A stretch of DNA of 40,689 bases from Oscillospiraceae bacterium (GCA_004556975.1 SFFD01000019.1:1-40689); one strand, 5' to 3'. Counted from the first letter of the stretch, positions 7,084-14,740 are shown. Notes: generated by a model not told the origin, from the sequence alone. Translations and numbers: made by a program.

Positions 7084-8046
7084 ATGAAAAATCTGTCAGA
7101 AAAAAGAAAGTTTATCATCGACACAGATACCGCTTCCGACGATGCGGCGGCTATTATGATGGCTGCGCTGTCAGACGACATTGAGCTGCTGGGGGTTACC
7201 GCCGTCAGCGGCAACGTGGATGTTGAGCAGGCAGGTCTTAACGCCCTTCAGACGCTGGAGGTCTGCGGCAGAGCGGATGTGCCGGTATACCCCGGCGCAA
7301 AGCGCCCGCTTTTCCACGAACGCAAAGCCACCGTAAGCGTCCACGGAAAGGACGGCATGGGCGACAAGGGCATTATTCACCCCGTCGGAAAAATGCAGGA
7401 CAGGCGCGCCGTGGATTTTATTCTTGATACGGTAAAGAAATATCCGGGCGAGGTTGAAATAGCGGTTCTCGGCCCGGCGACAAATATCGCGCTTGCGGTG
7501 CTTACCGACCGCGACGCCATGAAAAACGTAAAGCGCATATGGTCAATGGGCACGCCGGGCTTCGGGCCGGGCAACGCAACCCCCGTTTCCGAATTCAATG
7601 TTTTTATTGACGCGGAAGCCTATGCCCTTATGCTTGACAGCGGCTCGCCCATTACCATTGCAGGCTTTGATCTCTGCACGGGCAATATAGGGCTTGACAG
7701 ATACGAGCTGTCCTATCTTGAAACGGGAAGCCCGGCGGCAAAATTCCTTACCCGGGCAACAAGCGTGCTGCTTCAGTTCAACATAGACACCCGTGGAGTA
7801 CATATGGTGGATTTGCCCGACGCGGTAGCCATGGCGGCGGCGCTGTGGCCCGATTTTGTGAAAAAGAGCGTTCGCTGCCACTGCCATTGCTGCACTGAAA
7901 ACAGCGAAGTATACGGTCAGGTCATCTTCTTCCAGGAGGGCAAAACCTATGAGTCCATGCCGGACGTGAAGGACGCGAACGCGGACGTTATCACCGCCGT
8001 TGACAGCGACATGTTTACCCAAAAATTCATGGATCTTGTACGGTAA
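7084..8046 (+). CDS. Inosine-uridine-type nucleoside hydrolase
   Basis: A 320-residue enzyme of the IUNH family, which hydrolyses ribonucleosides to base and ribose in purine/pyrimidine salvage. The calcium-binding signature DTDTASDD is at 13-20, slightly off the usual DTDPGxDD. A late Asp in MVDLPDAVA fits the fourth metal ligand, and the central N-V-F-I-D segment is present. The ATG follows AGGGAGG by six bases. The 158-base upstream leader contains a hairpin (GAAACCGGCGGGC with GCCCACCGTTTC, about 7018-7048). I cannot assign a riboswitch class. It ends in its own terminator. Confidence 0.92.
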   Translation: MKNLSEKRKFIIDTDTASDDAAAIMMAALSDDIELLGVTAVSGNVDVEQAGLNALQTLEVCGRADVPVYPGAKRPLFHERKATVSVHGKDGMGDKGIIHPVGKMQDRRAVDFILDTVKKYPGEVEIAVLGPATNIALAVLTDRDAMKNVKRIWSMGTPGFGPGNATPVSEFNVFIDAEAYALMLDSGSPITIAGFDLCTGNIGLDRYELSYLETGSPAAKFLTRATSVLLQFNIDTRGVHMVDLPDAVAMAAALWPDFVKKSVRCHCHCCTENSEVYGQVIFFQEGKTYESMPDVKDANADVITAVDSDMFTQKFMDLVR

Positions 8047-8131
8047 CCTTTCGGGAACGCGCAAAAATGCTTTTGCCGAAAGGCAAGGGGCGTAAACCCC
8101 TCTGAAGATTAAAAAACACATTTAACGTAAT

Positions 8132-8170
8132 AAAAAAGCGCCGCGGAAGAGAGCTTCCGCGGCGCTTTTG
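8132..8170 (+). terminator. Intrinsic terminator after the nucleoside hydrolase gene
   Basis: Long perfect stem GCGCCGCGGAAG/CTTCCGCGGCGC with an AGAG loop, an A run before it and TTTT after it. Confidence 0.93.
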
Positions 8171-8179
8171 TGCTTTTGT

Positions 8180-8371
8180 GGCGGCGCTCTCGCTCCGCTC
8201 GGTTCGCCGCTTTTGTGGCGGCGCTCTCGCTCGCACCCGGTTCGCCGCCCTCTGTTTCCGGCGGCGGCAAAGACTTTTTGTGTGACCTTTCGGTGCGGCG
8301 GTTTCCGGCGGCGGCAAAGACTTTTTGTGCGATCTTCGGGCGGCGCTCTCGCTCGCGCTCGGTTCGCGCCC
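8180..8371 (+). repeat. GC-rich palindromic repeat cluster (three units)
   Basis: Units lie at 8180-8210, 8216-8249 and 8338-8371. The last two flank two copies of the second interspersed element. The cluster fills the space between the terminators of two convergent genes. Confidence 0.88.
8254..8340 (+). repeat. Second interspersed element, two direct copies
   Basis: Two near-identical copies (8254-8292 and 8301-8340) begin GTTTCCGGCGGCGGCAAAGA and continue CTTTTTGTGYGAYCTTYSG. A third, more diverged copy lies at 18155-18192 in the same context. Confidence 0.8.
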
Positions 8372-8377
8372 GTGCTC

Positions 8378-8412
8378 AAAAAAACGCCCGCGCTCTTTTT
8401 TGAGCACGGGCG
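8378..8412 (-). terminator. Intrinsic terminator of the D,D-carboxypeptidase gene
   Basis: On the minus strand CGCCCGTGCTC and GAGCGCGGGCG pair around an AAAAAA loop and are followed by seven T. The sequence is nearly the same as the terminator at 10839-10874. Confidence 0.85.
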
Positions 8413-8454
8413 GCTTCTTCCGCATAATTTCGCGCGTTTTCGGTAAAAAACGCG

Positions 8455-9780
8455 TTATTCTCTTTTAAGCTTTTGGTAATGCCTGTGGCGGCGAAGCTTT
8501 CTGTATTTGCGAATGTTGTACGCGCGTATGCAAAGCACAAGCACCGCCAGCGCCAATATTACTCCTATGGGAACGGCAATGAATATCCACCAGCGGAACG
8601 TGCTTTTTTCCTTGGTAACGGAAGCGTCCGCCTCCACTATGTCGGATTCCCTTATAATGTGATATTCCGGCCGGACGGAAACGTCCTCCGTAGCCATTTT
8701 GCCGCTTGCCTTGTCAAATTTCACCGAAACCTCTATGCCGTCAACGGCGGAAATGTCGCAGTATTCCGGCACGTTTACCGTGCAGGTAACGTCCTTTTCG
8801 TCAAGGTCGTCGGTAAGCAAAAGCTCCACGGCCGCCATGGGGTAAACCGTCATTTTGCCGTAAAGAGCCTCGCCGTCGTAAAGGGTAACGTCGGTCTTTT
8901 TAAGGGCAATGGGAATTTCAACGCGGCGGAAGGCGCCGAAGCAGTAATCAAAAAGCGCAATGGAATCTTTATACTTTGCGTATTTGTTTGTGCTTTTAAG
9001 CACCACGCAGATAAGGCGCATTTTGCCGTTGTCGGCAACGGTGACGGCGGTGTGCTTTGCTTCTTCCGTCCAGCCAAGCTTGCCGCAGGTGGCATAATCA
9101 TAACCATAGGCGGAATTGTTGGCGGAGCCAACAATCATCGAATGATGAGTGCCGAATTTGCGTTCGGTATTTTTGTTTGTGGCGGGAATAGTCCATTCCC
9201 AGGCGCTGAAATAGGTTTCAAAGCCTTCAACGGAAAGGGCATAGCGGGTAATAAGCGCCATATCTCTTGCGGTGGTATAGTGGTTGGCGTCCGGCATGCC
9301 CGTGGCGTTGGCAAAATGCGTGCCCTTACAGCCGATTTCCGCCGCCTTTTGGTTCATAAGCTTCACAAAGGCAAGCTGGCTTCCGGCGGCGGCGTCCGCA
9401 AGGCCCATGGCGCAGTCGTTGGCGGATTCCACCATTGCGCCGTAAAGAAGATCTTCTATTTTGCAGGTTTCCCCTTCGGTAAACGCAAGGTGAGTGCTGC
9501 CCTTGTCATAGCTTGCCGCCTCTGCGGAAAAGGTGTATTTGTTCTGTGGGTCAAGAATTTCAAGCGCCAAAGCGCAGGTAAGAATTTTTGTGATGCTTGC
9601 AGGCTCCATACGCCTGTCGGCGCTGCCGCCGACCAAAAGCTGGCCGCTGTCGGCGTCCATAACGCAATATGCTTCAGAGATTATTTCGCTTGGGTATTCC
9701 GCAGCCTTTGCGGAAATTTTAAGGGGCGCGGCGGCAAGCACCGCCGCCATTAAAACAGAAAAAATTCTTTTAAACTTCAT
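8455..9780 (-). CDS. D-alanyl-D-alanine carboxypeptidase (peptidase S11, DacF/PBP5-like)
   Basis: This 441-residue protein would trim the terminal D-Ala from peptidoglycan stem peptides. It has a signal peptide (about 1-27) and an S11 domain with SITK at 62-65 and SAN at 120-122. A C-terminal beta domain follows, then a membrane helix (about 398-420) and a very basic cytoplasmic tail. The third motif, normally KTG, reads KLG (235-237). The membrane helix replaces the usual amphipathic anchor. The start at 9780 has only a weak Shine-Dalgarno (GAAAG) directly after a leader hairpin. Sporulation-associated DacF is possible but not proven. Confidence 0.9.
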   Translation of the reverse strand: MKFKRIFSVLMAAVLAAAPLKISAKAAEYPSEIISEAYCVMDADSGQLLVGGSADRRMEPASITKILTCALALEILDPQNKYTFSAEAASYDKGSTHLAFTEGETCKIEDLLYGAMVESANDCAMGLADAAAGSQLAFVKLMNQKAAEIGCKGTHFANATGMPDANHYTTARDMALITRYALSVEGFETYFSAWEWTIPATNKNTERKFGTHHSMIVGSANNSAYGYDYATCGKLGWTEEAKHTAVTVADNGKMRLICVVLKSTNKYAKYKDSIALFDYCFGAFRRVEIPIALKKTDVTLYDGEALYGKMTVYPMAAVELLLTDDLDEKDVTCTVNVPEYCDISAVDGIEVSVKFDKASGKMATEDVSVRPEYHIIRESDIVEADASVTKEKSTFRWWIFIAVPIGVILALAVLVLCIRAYNIRKYRKLRRHRHYQKLKRE

Positions 9781-9801
9781 TTTATTTCAACTTTCGTTAT
9801 A

Positions 9802-9834
9802 AGCCCGCTTTAAAACAAAGCGGGCTGTTTTTTT
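9802..9834 (+). terminator. Terminator-like hairpin in the carboxypeptidase leader
   Basis: Perfect stem AGCCCGCTTT/AAAGCGGGCT with a short loop, followed on the plus strand by a T run. No plus-strand gene ends here. On the minus strand it is a stem-loop just upstream of the weak ribosome binding site, so it may block antisense transcripts or affect translation. Confidence 0.6.
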
Positions 9835-9950
9835 ATTTAAGGCATAAAAAGGCGGCCGCGCCTTTATAAACGGCGCCCTGCGGCGCAATTTTCGCTTTGC
9901 CCTTGCGCAAAAAACGGCGAAATGTCCCGCATATGCATACAGTATTTCAT

Positions 9951-9979
9951 ATTTTATCACATTTTCATACTCTTTGTAA
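9951..9979 (-). promoter_or_regulatory. Candidate promoter of the carboxypeptidase gene
   Basis: On the minus strand TTACAA (9974-9979), 17 bp, TAAAAT (9951-9956). The leader would be about 165 bases and include the hairpin. Confidence 0.5.
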
Positions 9980-10060
9980 AATCCTTTTGAGAATATTTTT
10001 CGCTTTTGCGGAAAAAATATCAGCAAAGCCGTTTTGCGGCAAAAAAAGGAGATGTAAATT

Positions 10061-10291
10061 ATGAATTCCACCCTTGCGATAATTGACAAAATCGCGCTTT
10101 TGCTGGTGATAATCGGCGCCGTGAACTGGGGGCTTGTGGGCGTGTTCCGCTTTGACCTTGTGGCATGGCTCTTCGGCGGCGGAGCAAGCGTTTTAAGCCG
10201 CATTGTCTATATCCTTGTGGGCTTAAGCGGAATCTGGAGCTTTTCCCTTCTTTTTAAACCCGACCCCGCGCCCAGAGCCGAACTCGGATAA
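10061..10291 (+). CDS. DUF378 family small membrane protein
   Basis: A 76-residue protein with two membrane segments (about 8-30 and 40-62) and the DUF378 signature IGAVNWGLVG followed by FDLVAWLFG. The function of this widespread family is unknown. The ATG follows AAAAAGGAG with an eight-base spacing. It stands alone and is followed by a terminator. An AT-rich inverted repeat (GATATTTTT type, about 9992-10021) lies upstream and might be an operator. Confidence 0.92.
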   Translation: MNSTLAIIDKIALLLVIIGAVNWGLVGVFRFDLVAWLFGGGASVLSRIVYILVGLSGIWSFSLLFKPDPAPRAELG

Positions 10292-10292
10292 G

Positions 10293-10322
10293 AAAAAAGC
10301 CTCCCTGTGGGAGGCCTTTTTT
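10293..10322 (+). terminator. Intrinsic terminator after the DUF378 gene
   Basis: Stem GCCTCCC/GGGAGGC with a TGT loop between A and T runs. Confidence 0.92.
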
Positions 10323-10342
10323 GTTGCTTTTTTAAGTTTTCC

Positions 10343-10811
10343 CGGTTCGCCGCTTTGTGGCGGCGCTCTCGCTCGCGCTCGGTTCGCCGCTTCGGGGCGG
10401 CGCTCTCGCTCACGCTCGGTTCGCCGCTTCGGTGCGGCGCTCTCGCTCCGCTCGGTTCGCCGCTTCGGTGCGGCGCTCTCGCTCACGCTCGGCTCGCCGC
10501 TCGGTTCGCCGCTTTGTGGCGGCGCTCCCGCTCGCGCTCGGTTCGCCGCTTTGTGGCGGCGCTCCCGCTCACGCCCGGTTCGCCGCTTTGTGGCGGCGCT
10601 CCCGCTCGCGCCCGGCTCGCCGCTTCGGTGCGGCGGCGCTCTCGCTCGCGCCCGGCTCGCCGCTTCGGTGCGGCGCTCTCGCTCGCGCTCGGTTCGCCGC
10701 TTTGTGCGGCGCTCTCGCTCCGCTCGGTTCGCCGCTTTGTGGCGGCGCTCTCGCTCGCGCTCGGCTCGCCGATTCGTGGCGGCGCTCTCGCTCACGCTCG
10801 GTTCGCCGCCC
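10343..10811 (+). repeat. Large tandem array of the GC-rich palindromic repeat
   Basis: I parse twelve full units of 35-40 bp (mostly 37), one 12-bp stub after the fourth unit, and a terminal partial. Each unit starts CGGTTCGCCGC or CGGCTCGCCGC, has a TTCGGT/TTTGTG-type spacer, then GCGGCG and a CTCTCGCTCGCGCT-type core. Variation is limited to a few positions (core TCTC or TCCC; GCG, ACG or C insert; TTC or CTC). Arms of neighbouring units are complementary across the spacer. The array lies between terminators of convergent genes. Confidence 0.95.
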
Positions 10812-10838
10812 GTTCTGCCCGTGCTCAAAGCCGTGCTC

Positions 10839-10874
10839 AAAAAAATGCCCGCGCTCTTTTTTTGAGCACGGGCA
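10839..10874 (-). terminator. Intrinsic terminator of the GNAT gene
   Basis: On the minus strand GCCCGTGCTC pairs with GAGCGCGGGC around a seven-A loop, followed by ATTTTTTT. It is the sister of the terminator at 8378-8412. An extra GTGCTCAAAG copy adjoins it at 10820-10829. Confidence 0.87.
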
Positions 10875-10880
10875 GTCGCC

Positions 10881-11360
10881 TTAAATATCCATAACGGCAA
10901 GCACGTTCCCTTCGGAATCCGGCTTGCCCGCCTTCATTCCTACGCCGGCAAAAAGCGCCGCGGCGGCCTTGTTGTCGGCGGTATAGACGGCGCAAAGCTT
11001 TTTGGCAGGGCCCATGGGCTGTTCCTTTGCCATTTCAATAATCTTTTCCATTGCCGCCCTGCCATAGCCAAGCTTTTGGCAGTTGGCGTCCGTCATAATG
11101 CGCCACACGCAGTAATACGGCTCGGGAAGCTCCTCGTCGCCCTCCTCGGAATAGCTGAGCATAACAAACCCCACCAAAACGTTCTGCTCCGCGTCATAAA
11201 CGCCATAGGGCATGGGCACAAGGTCGCCGGAGGTAAGCGCAATGTACGCTTCCGCAAGCGAACAGACATTTTCGGGAATAAAATCCTGCTGTTGGTCTTT
11301 GACGTCAAGGTCAATGCAGTCAAAAAAATTTTCTTCGGTAACGGGTCTTAATTCAACCAT
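10881..11360 (-). CDS. GNAT family N-acetyltransferase (diamine/spermidine type)
   Basis: A 159-residue acetyltransferase. The acetyl-CoA binding region reads CQKLGYGRAAMEKII, preceded by the beta strand YYCVWRIMTD, which resembles BltD/PaiA polyamine acetyltransferases. Such enzymes acetylate spermidine or other amines in the cytoplasm; the substrate here is inferred weakly. The ATG at 11360 follows GAGGTG. It begins nine bases after the stop of the upstream 3D-domain gene, so the two form an operon driven by the strong promoter at 12470-12498. Confidence 0.88.
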   Translation of the reverse strand: MVELRPVTEENFFDCIDLDVKDQQQDFIPENVCSLAEAYIALTSGDLVPMPYGVYDAEQNVLVGFVMLSYSEEGDEELPEPYYCVWRIMTDANCQKLGYGRAAMEKIIEMAKEQPMGPAKKLCAVYTADNKAAAALFAGVGMKAGKPDSEGNVLAVMDI

Positions 11361-11369
11361 AAAAACACC

Positions 11370-12443
11370 TCATTCCAAAACATAAACGTCCACATATCGA
11401 AGCCCGTTAAGCACGCATTCGTAATATGTGTCGTAATAAAGATCCACAAAGTTCTTGCCCGAAAGCATTGCGCCGCCCGTGTCTGCGGCAAGGGCATAGC
11501 CGTATACAAAGCCGGTGTTGCCGTGGGCAACAATCCAAAGCTTTGTGCCATAGGGGATTATTTTCGGGTCAACGGCAACATAGCCAACCTGGGCAAGGCG
11601 TCCGCTTGCGGTGCCGGCGCCCGGTGGCGCATAATAGCCCGTGGCGCGGACGTTTTCAAAAACCGCGGAATATGAAGAGGGCACTCCGTTTGTAATGCTG
11701 TAACCGTAATCCAGCGGAGAAACCGCGCTTCCGTCCCCCACAACATATATATCGTCGGTGGGCTTTTTTATAACGTCCTCCGAAACAAGGGTCATGTCCT
11801 CCATAACGCCGTCAACGATTTTCTGCTCATAGGTTTTAAGAAGAGTGCCGTTTTTGCCATAGGAAAGCAAAACCGTCTTTCCTCCCGAAACAAGCGAAGT
11901 ACCGCGATAGGTCTTTCCCCGGGGGATGGTTTCCTCCTCCGTCGTGATGATATAATCCACGCGGGTTATTTTGATAACGTCGTCCGGCTCGACCGTTTTT
12001 TCGGCAGAGGTGCTGATATAGTCCGTGCCGCGCACCTCCAGCCCGGAAGCGTAAAGCGCGTCGGCGACGGTGTCGCCTTCCGCCGCAAGAACGTGATAGC
12101 GAAGCCTGTCCGCTTCAATTTCAATGTCAAAGGCGCTGCGTATGTTTATTTCGGCGGAGGTTTCGCCGTAATTGCCGAAAAAGCCGCAATGCTCAAAGCC
12201 AAGGCAGGTTACGACGTCGTCGCGCCCGGGGGTTATTCCAAGGCTTTCAAGAATGTAGGAAGGGTCGCACAGTGCGGTGTGAACGGTTTGAACCTCGCCG
12301 TTAAAATCAACCTTAACTGTCTTTATTCTTGAAGGAACCCAGCAAAGAATAAACGCTGCCGCCGCGGAAAAAACGGCAACGGCAAAACCTCTGCTTTTCA
12401 GCACGGATACCGCGTATATTGCACCGGCAAAAAGTTTTCGCAT
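11370..12443 (-). CDS. G5- and 3D-domain cell-wall protein (YabE/Rpf-like)
   Basis: This 357-residue membrane-anchored protein has a transmembrane segment at about 19-37. Two DUF348-type segments follow (about 40-75 and 105-145), then a G5 domain (about 150-225) and a C-terminal 3D domain (about 265-357). The 3D domain shows AVDPKIIPYGTKLWI, AADTGGAM and NFVDLYYDT with the conserved acidic residues. 3D domains are found in lytic transglycosylase-like enzymes and resuscitation-promoting-factor analogues that remodel peptidoglycan. The start at 12443 is chosen because AAAGGAGGGG lies just upstream. It is co-transcribed with the GNAT gene. Confidence 0.9.
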   Translation of the reverse strand: MRKLFAGAIYAVSVLKSRGFAVAVFSAAAAFILCWVPSRIKTVKVDFNGEVQTVHTALCDPSYILESLGITPGRDDVVTCLGFEHCGFFGNYGETSAEINIRSAFDIEIEADRLRYHVLAAEGDTVADALYASGLEVRGTDYISTSAEKTVEPDDVIKITRVDYIITTEEETIPRGKTYRGTSLVSGGKTVLLSYGKNGTLLKTYEQKIVDGVMEDMTLVSEDVIKKPTDDIYVVGDGSAVSPLDYGYSITNGVPSSYSAVFENVRATGYYAPPGAGTASGRLAQVGYVAVDPKIIPYGTKLWIVAHGNTGFVYGYALAADTGGAMLSGKNFVDLYYDTYYECVLNGLRYVDVYVLE

Positions 12444-12469
12444 ACAGCCCCTCCTTTGCAATAACATAT

Positions 12470-12498
12470 ATTATATGCAAAATGGAACGGTTTGTCAA
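12470..12498 (-). promoter_or_regulatory. Consensus sigma-A promoter of the G5/3D operon
   Basis: On the minus strand TTGACA (12493-12498), 17 bp, TATAAT (12470-12475): a full consensus match. The leader is about 20 bases and holds the Shine-Dalgarno. Confidence 0.85.
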
Positions 12499-12571
12499 AT
12501 TTTAACCCAAAAACATCCGCCAAAGTGGGGAACTGCCGCGGCGAAAGCGGCGGTTTTTAAAAAAATTACTC

Positions 12572-12600
12572 TTGCAAAAAGCCTTCGCCGCGGCTAATAT
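12572..12600 (+). promoter_or_regulatory. Sigma-A promoter of rnhA
   Basis: TTGCAA (12572-12577), 17 bp, TAATAT (12595-12600). A small GAAA-loop hairpin followed by TTTTT (about 12535-12560) lies just upstream and may insulate the divergent promoters. Confidence 0.55.
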
Positions 12601-12638
12601 ATATAATAGAAAAAATCCCGCTTTAAAAGGAACGAAAA

Positions 12639-13076
12639 ATGAAAGAAGTAACTGTTTTTACCGACGGCGCCTGCTCCGGCAACCCGGGACCGGGCGGCTG
12701 GGGAGCCATTCTGCGCTTCGGCGCGTACGAAAAAGAGCTTTCCGGCGGAGAGGCAAGCACCACAAACAACCGCATGGAGCTTTCCGCCGTAATTGCCGGG
12801 CTTTCCGCCCTTAAAGAACCCTGCCGCGTCACCGTGGTAACGGATTCAAAATATGTTTACGACGGCATGACAAAGGGCTGGGCAGAGGGCTGGCGAAGGC
12901 GCGGCTGGCGCCGCGCGGACGGTTCCCCCGCGCTTAATTCCGACCTTTGGGAACGCCTGCTTGACCTTGCCGCAAAGCACGACGTAAGCTTCTGTTGGGT
13001 AAAGGGGCACTCCGGTCACCCGGAAAACGAACGCTGCGACAGGCTTGCCGTGGCGCAGTACGAAAAGTATAAATAA
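12639..13076 (+). CDS. rnhA: Ribonuclease HI
   Basis: A 145-residue RNase HI that cuts the RNA strand of RNA-DNA hybrids, for example Okazaki primers and R-loops. All catalytic residues are present: D9 in FTDGACSGNPGPGGWG, E47 in NNRMELSAV, D69 in VTDSKYV, H124 in KGHSGHPENERCD and D134. The basic helix with Trp residues (GWAEGWRRRGWRR) matches the handle region of bacterial type 1 enzymes. Normal length. The weak AAAGGAA Shine-Dalgarno is nine bases before the ATG. A small gene follows 29 bases downstream. Confidence 0.97.
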   Translation: MKEVTVFTDGACSGNPGPGGWGAILRFGAYEKELSGGEASTTNNRMELSAVIAGLSALKEPCRVTVVTDSKYVYDGMTKGWAEGWRRRGWRRADGSPALNSDLWERLLDLAAKHDVSFCWVKGHSGHPENERCDRLAVAQYEKYK

Positions 13077-13105
13077 ACAAAAATATTACAGCAAGGAGAG
13101 GGAAT

Positions 13106-13426
13106 ATGGCTCAATATAAGTACCGCCCCTGGATGCGCCCGCTGGAATTTGACCGCCCCACCTGGGAAATGCTAAAACCGAAATCCGAAAATATTTACAC
13201 CGCAAGCCGCAAGGATTTTCGCTGGAGATACAATCCGGTTTATGACGAAAAAACTGATGAAGGCAAGCTTACCGTTTCGGTGTACACCACCCTTTGCTAT
13301 GAATGTGCAAACGATGTGCAGGAAAAAGATTTCCCCTATTCCAAAGAGGGCCTTTGTCAGGCGAACGAGTGGATTTCGGCAAAGTTTCAGGAATTTATCG
13401 AGGCAAACCCCACAAGATATAAATAA
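13106..13426 (+). CDS. Small protein of unknown function downstream of rnhA
   Basis: A 106-residue soluble protein, rich in aromatic residues and Lys/Glu, that I cannot assign. AAGGAGAGGG lies just before the ATG and the gene shares a transcript with rnhA. The composition (many Tyr, Trp and Pro, two Cys) suggests a compact folded domain. It ends before a strong terminator. Confidence 0.75.
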   Translation: MAQYKYRPWMRPLEFDRPTWEMLKPKSENIYTASRKDFRWRYNPVYDEKTDEGKLTVSVYTTLCYECANDVQEKDFPYSKEGLCQANEWISAKFQEFIEANPTRYK

Positions 13427-13459
13427 AAAAAACAAAGCGCTTTGCAAAAACGCCGCAGA

Positions 13460-13498
13460 CCGGGGCTTCTTTTGAGGGAAGAAGCCCCGTTTTTTTTG
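13460..13498 (+). terminator. Intrinsic terminator of the rnhA operon
   Basis: Perfect stem CGGGGCTTCTT/AAGAAGCCCCG with a seven-base loop and nine T residues. Confidence 0.94.
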
Positions 13499-13675
13499 CG
13501 CAAAACGGGGAATAGGCGCGCGGTGCAGCCCCGGTTTGCACACCTGTGTTTCCACGGCGGAAAAATGCGTTTTTTTTCGTTTTTTTAAAAAAGCGTATTC
13601 CACTCGCAAACACAATGTGCTATACTTGTGTTCGGATTAACCTCAAAAGGATTTTGTAACGGAGGAATTTCAAAA

Positions 13676-14740
13676 ATGTACAGTTTTAAGAACGATTACT
13701 CCGAAGGGGCGCACCCCGATATATTAAAAGCGCTCTGCGCCTGCTCTGGAGAGCAGAACGCCGCCTACGGCAAAGACAAACACTCCGCCGCCGCCGCGGA
13801 TATGATACGCGGTCTTTGCCAAAGCCCAAAATCCGGCGTCGCCTTTATCGGCGGCGGCACTCCCACCAACGTGCTGGCGCTTTCGGCGCTGCTTCGCAAC
13901 CCGTATGAAGCGGTGGTCTGCGCGGATTCCGGTCATATCAACGTGCACGAAACCGGCGCAATAGAATATTCCGGTCACAAGGTGATTGAGGCGCCCGTCT
14001 CTCCGGAGGGAAAGCTTTCCCCCGAGGATGTCGCCGGCGTGCTGCGCCGCCATGAAACCGAGCATATGGTTGTGCCAAAGCTTGTTTATATTTCCCAGAC
14101 AACCGAAACCGGCACCCTTTATTCCAAGGCGGAGCTTTCCGCTCTTTCCGCCTTTTGCCGCGAAAACGGTCTTTACCTTTATGTTGACGGCGCGCGACTC
14201 GGCTCTGCCCTTATGGCGGAGGAAAACGACGTTACCCTTGCCGACCTTGCGGCGCTTACCGACGCTTTCTGCATAGGCGGCACAAAAAACGGTCTGCTTA
14301 TGGGCGAAGCTCTTGTAATGCAAAACGCCGAAATGCAGGACCATCTTCGCTGGCTTATCAAGCAAAAGGGCTTTATGCTTGCAAAGGGCTTTGTGGTGGG
14401 AATTCAGTTTGAAGAAGCGCTTCGCGACGGGCTTTATTTTGATATGGCAAGGCACGCCAACGCCGCCGCCGCAAAAATTGCGGAGGCGGTCGCCCAAAGC
14501 GGCTTTGAGTTCTATTCAAAGCCCCAAAGCAACCAGCTTTTTGTCATTCTTCCTCCCGAGATTGCCGCCGAGGCCCACGAAAAATATTGCTGCAATATTG
14601 ACCGCACCCTCCCCGACGGAAGAACGGTAATCCGCATAGTTACAAGCTGGGCCACCACCGACGAGGCTGTCGAAGATTTTTCCGCCTGGATGATAAAACA
14701 GTTGTGTTTTGGTTTGGTTAAGAGTATAATAGAAGCGTAA
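13676..14740 (+). CDS. Threonine-aldolase-like PLP enzyme
   Basis: A 354-residue fold-type I PLP enzyme of the beta-eliminating lyase/threonine aldolase family, which typically cleaves threonine or allo-threonine to glycine and acetaldehyde. Visible features are the N-terminal substrate region NDYSEGAHP, the cofactor Asp in YVDGARLGSAL (D171) and the Schiff-base Lys K204 in GGTKNGLLMG. The ATG at 13676 follows GGAGG with a ten-base spacing; upstream in-frame codons lack support. A -10 like TATACT is at 13621. The last codons contain the promoter of the next gene. Stereospecificity cannot be read from the sequence. Confidence 0.9.
   Translation: MYSFKNDYSEGAHPDILKALCACSGEQNAAYGKDKHSAAAADMIRGLCQSPKSGVAFIGGGTPTNVLALSALLRNPYEAVVCADSGHINVHETGAIEYSGHKVIEAPVSPEGKLSPEDVAGVLRRHETEHMVVPKLVYISQTTETGTLYSKAELSALSAFCRENGLYLYVDGARLGSALMAEENDVTLADLAALTDAFCIGGTKNGLLMGEALVMQNAEMQDHLRWLIKQKGFMLAKGFVVGIQFEEALRDGLYFDMARHANAAAAKIAEAVAQSGFEFYSKPQSNQLFVILPPEIAAEAHEKYCCNIDRTLPDGRTVIRIVTSWATTDEAVEDFSAWMIKQLCFGLVKSIIEA
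14702..14730 (+). promoter_or_regulatory. Sigma-A promoter inside the 3' end of the aldolase gene
   Basis: TTGTGT (14702-14707), 17 bp, TATAAT (14725-14730), ending ten bases before the aldolase stop codon. It would drive the zinc-ribbon membrane protein gene. Confidence 0.6.

Noticed and set aside
10343..10811. CRISPR array
   Set aside because: Units are directly adjacent with 4-7 base variable spacers rather than unique spacers of about 30-40 bases, and no cas genes are present.
10223..10900. Long Arg/Ala/Glu-rich open frames on both strands over the repeat array
   Set aside because: They are open in several frames on both strands because the repeat lacks stop codons. They have no Shine-Dalgarno or domain content, and they overlap terminators and the GNAT gene.
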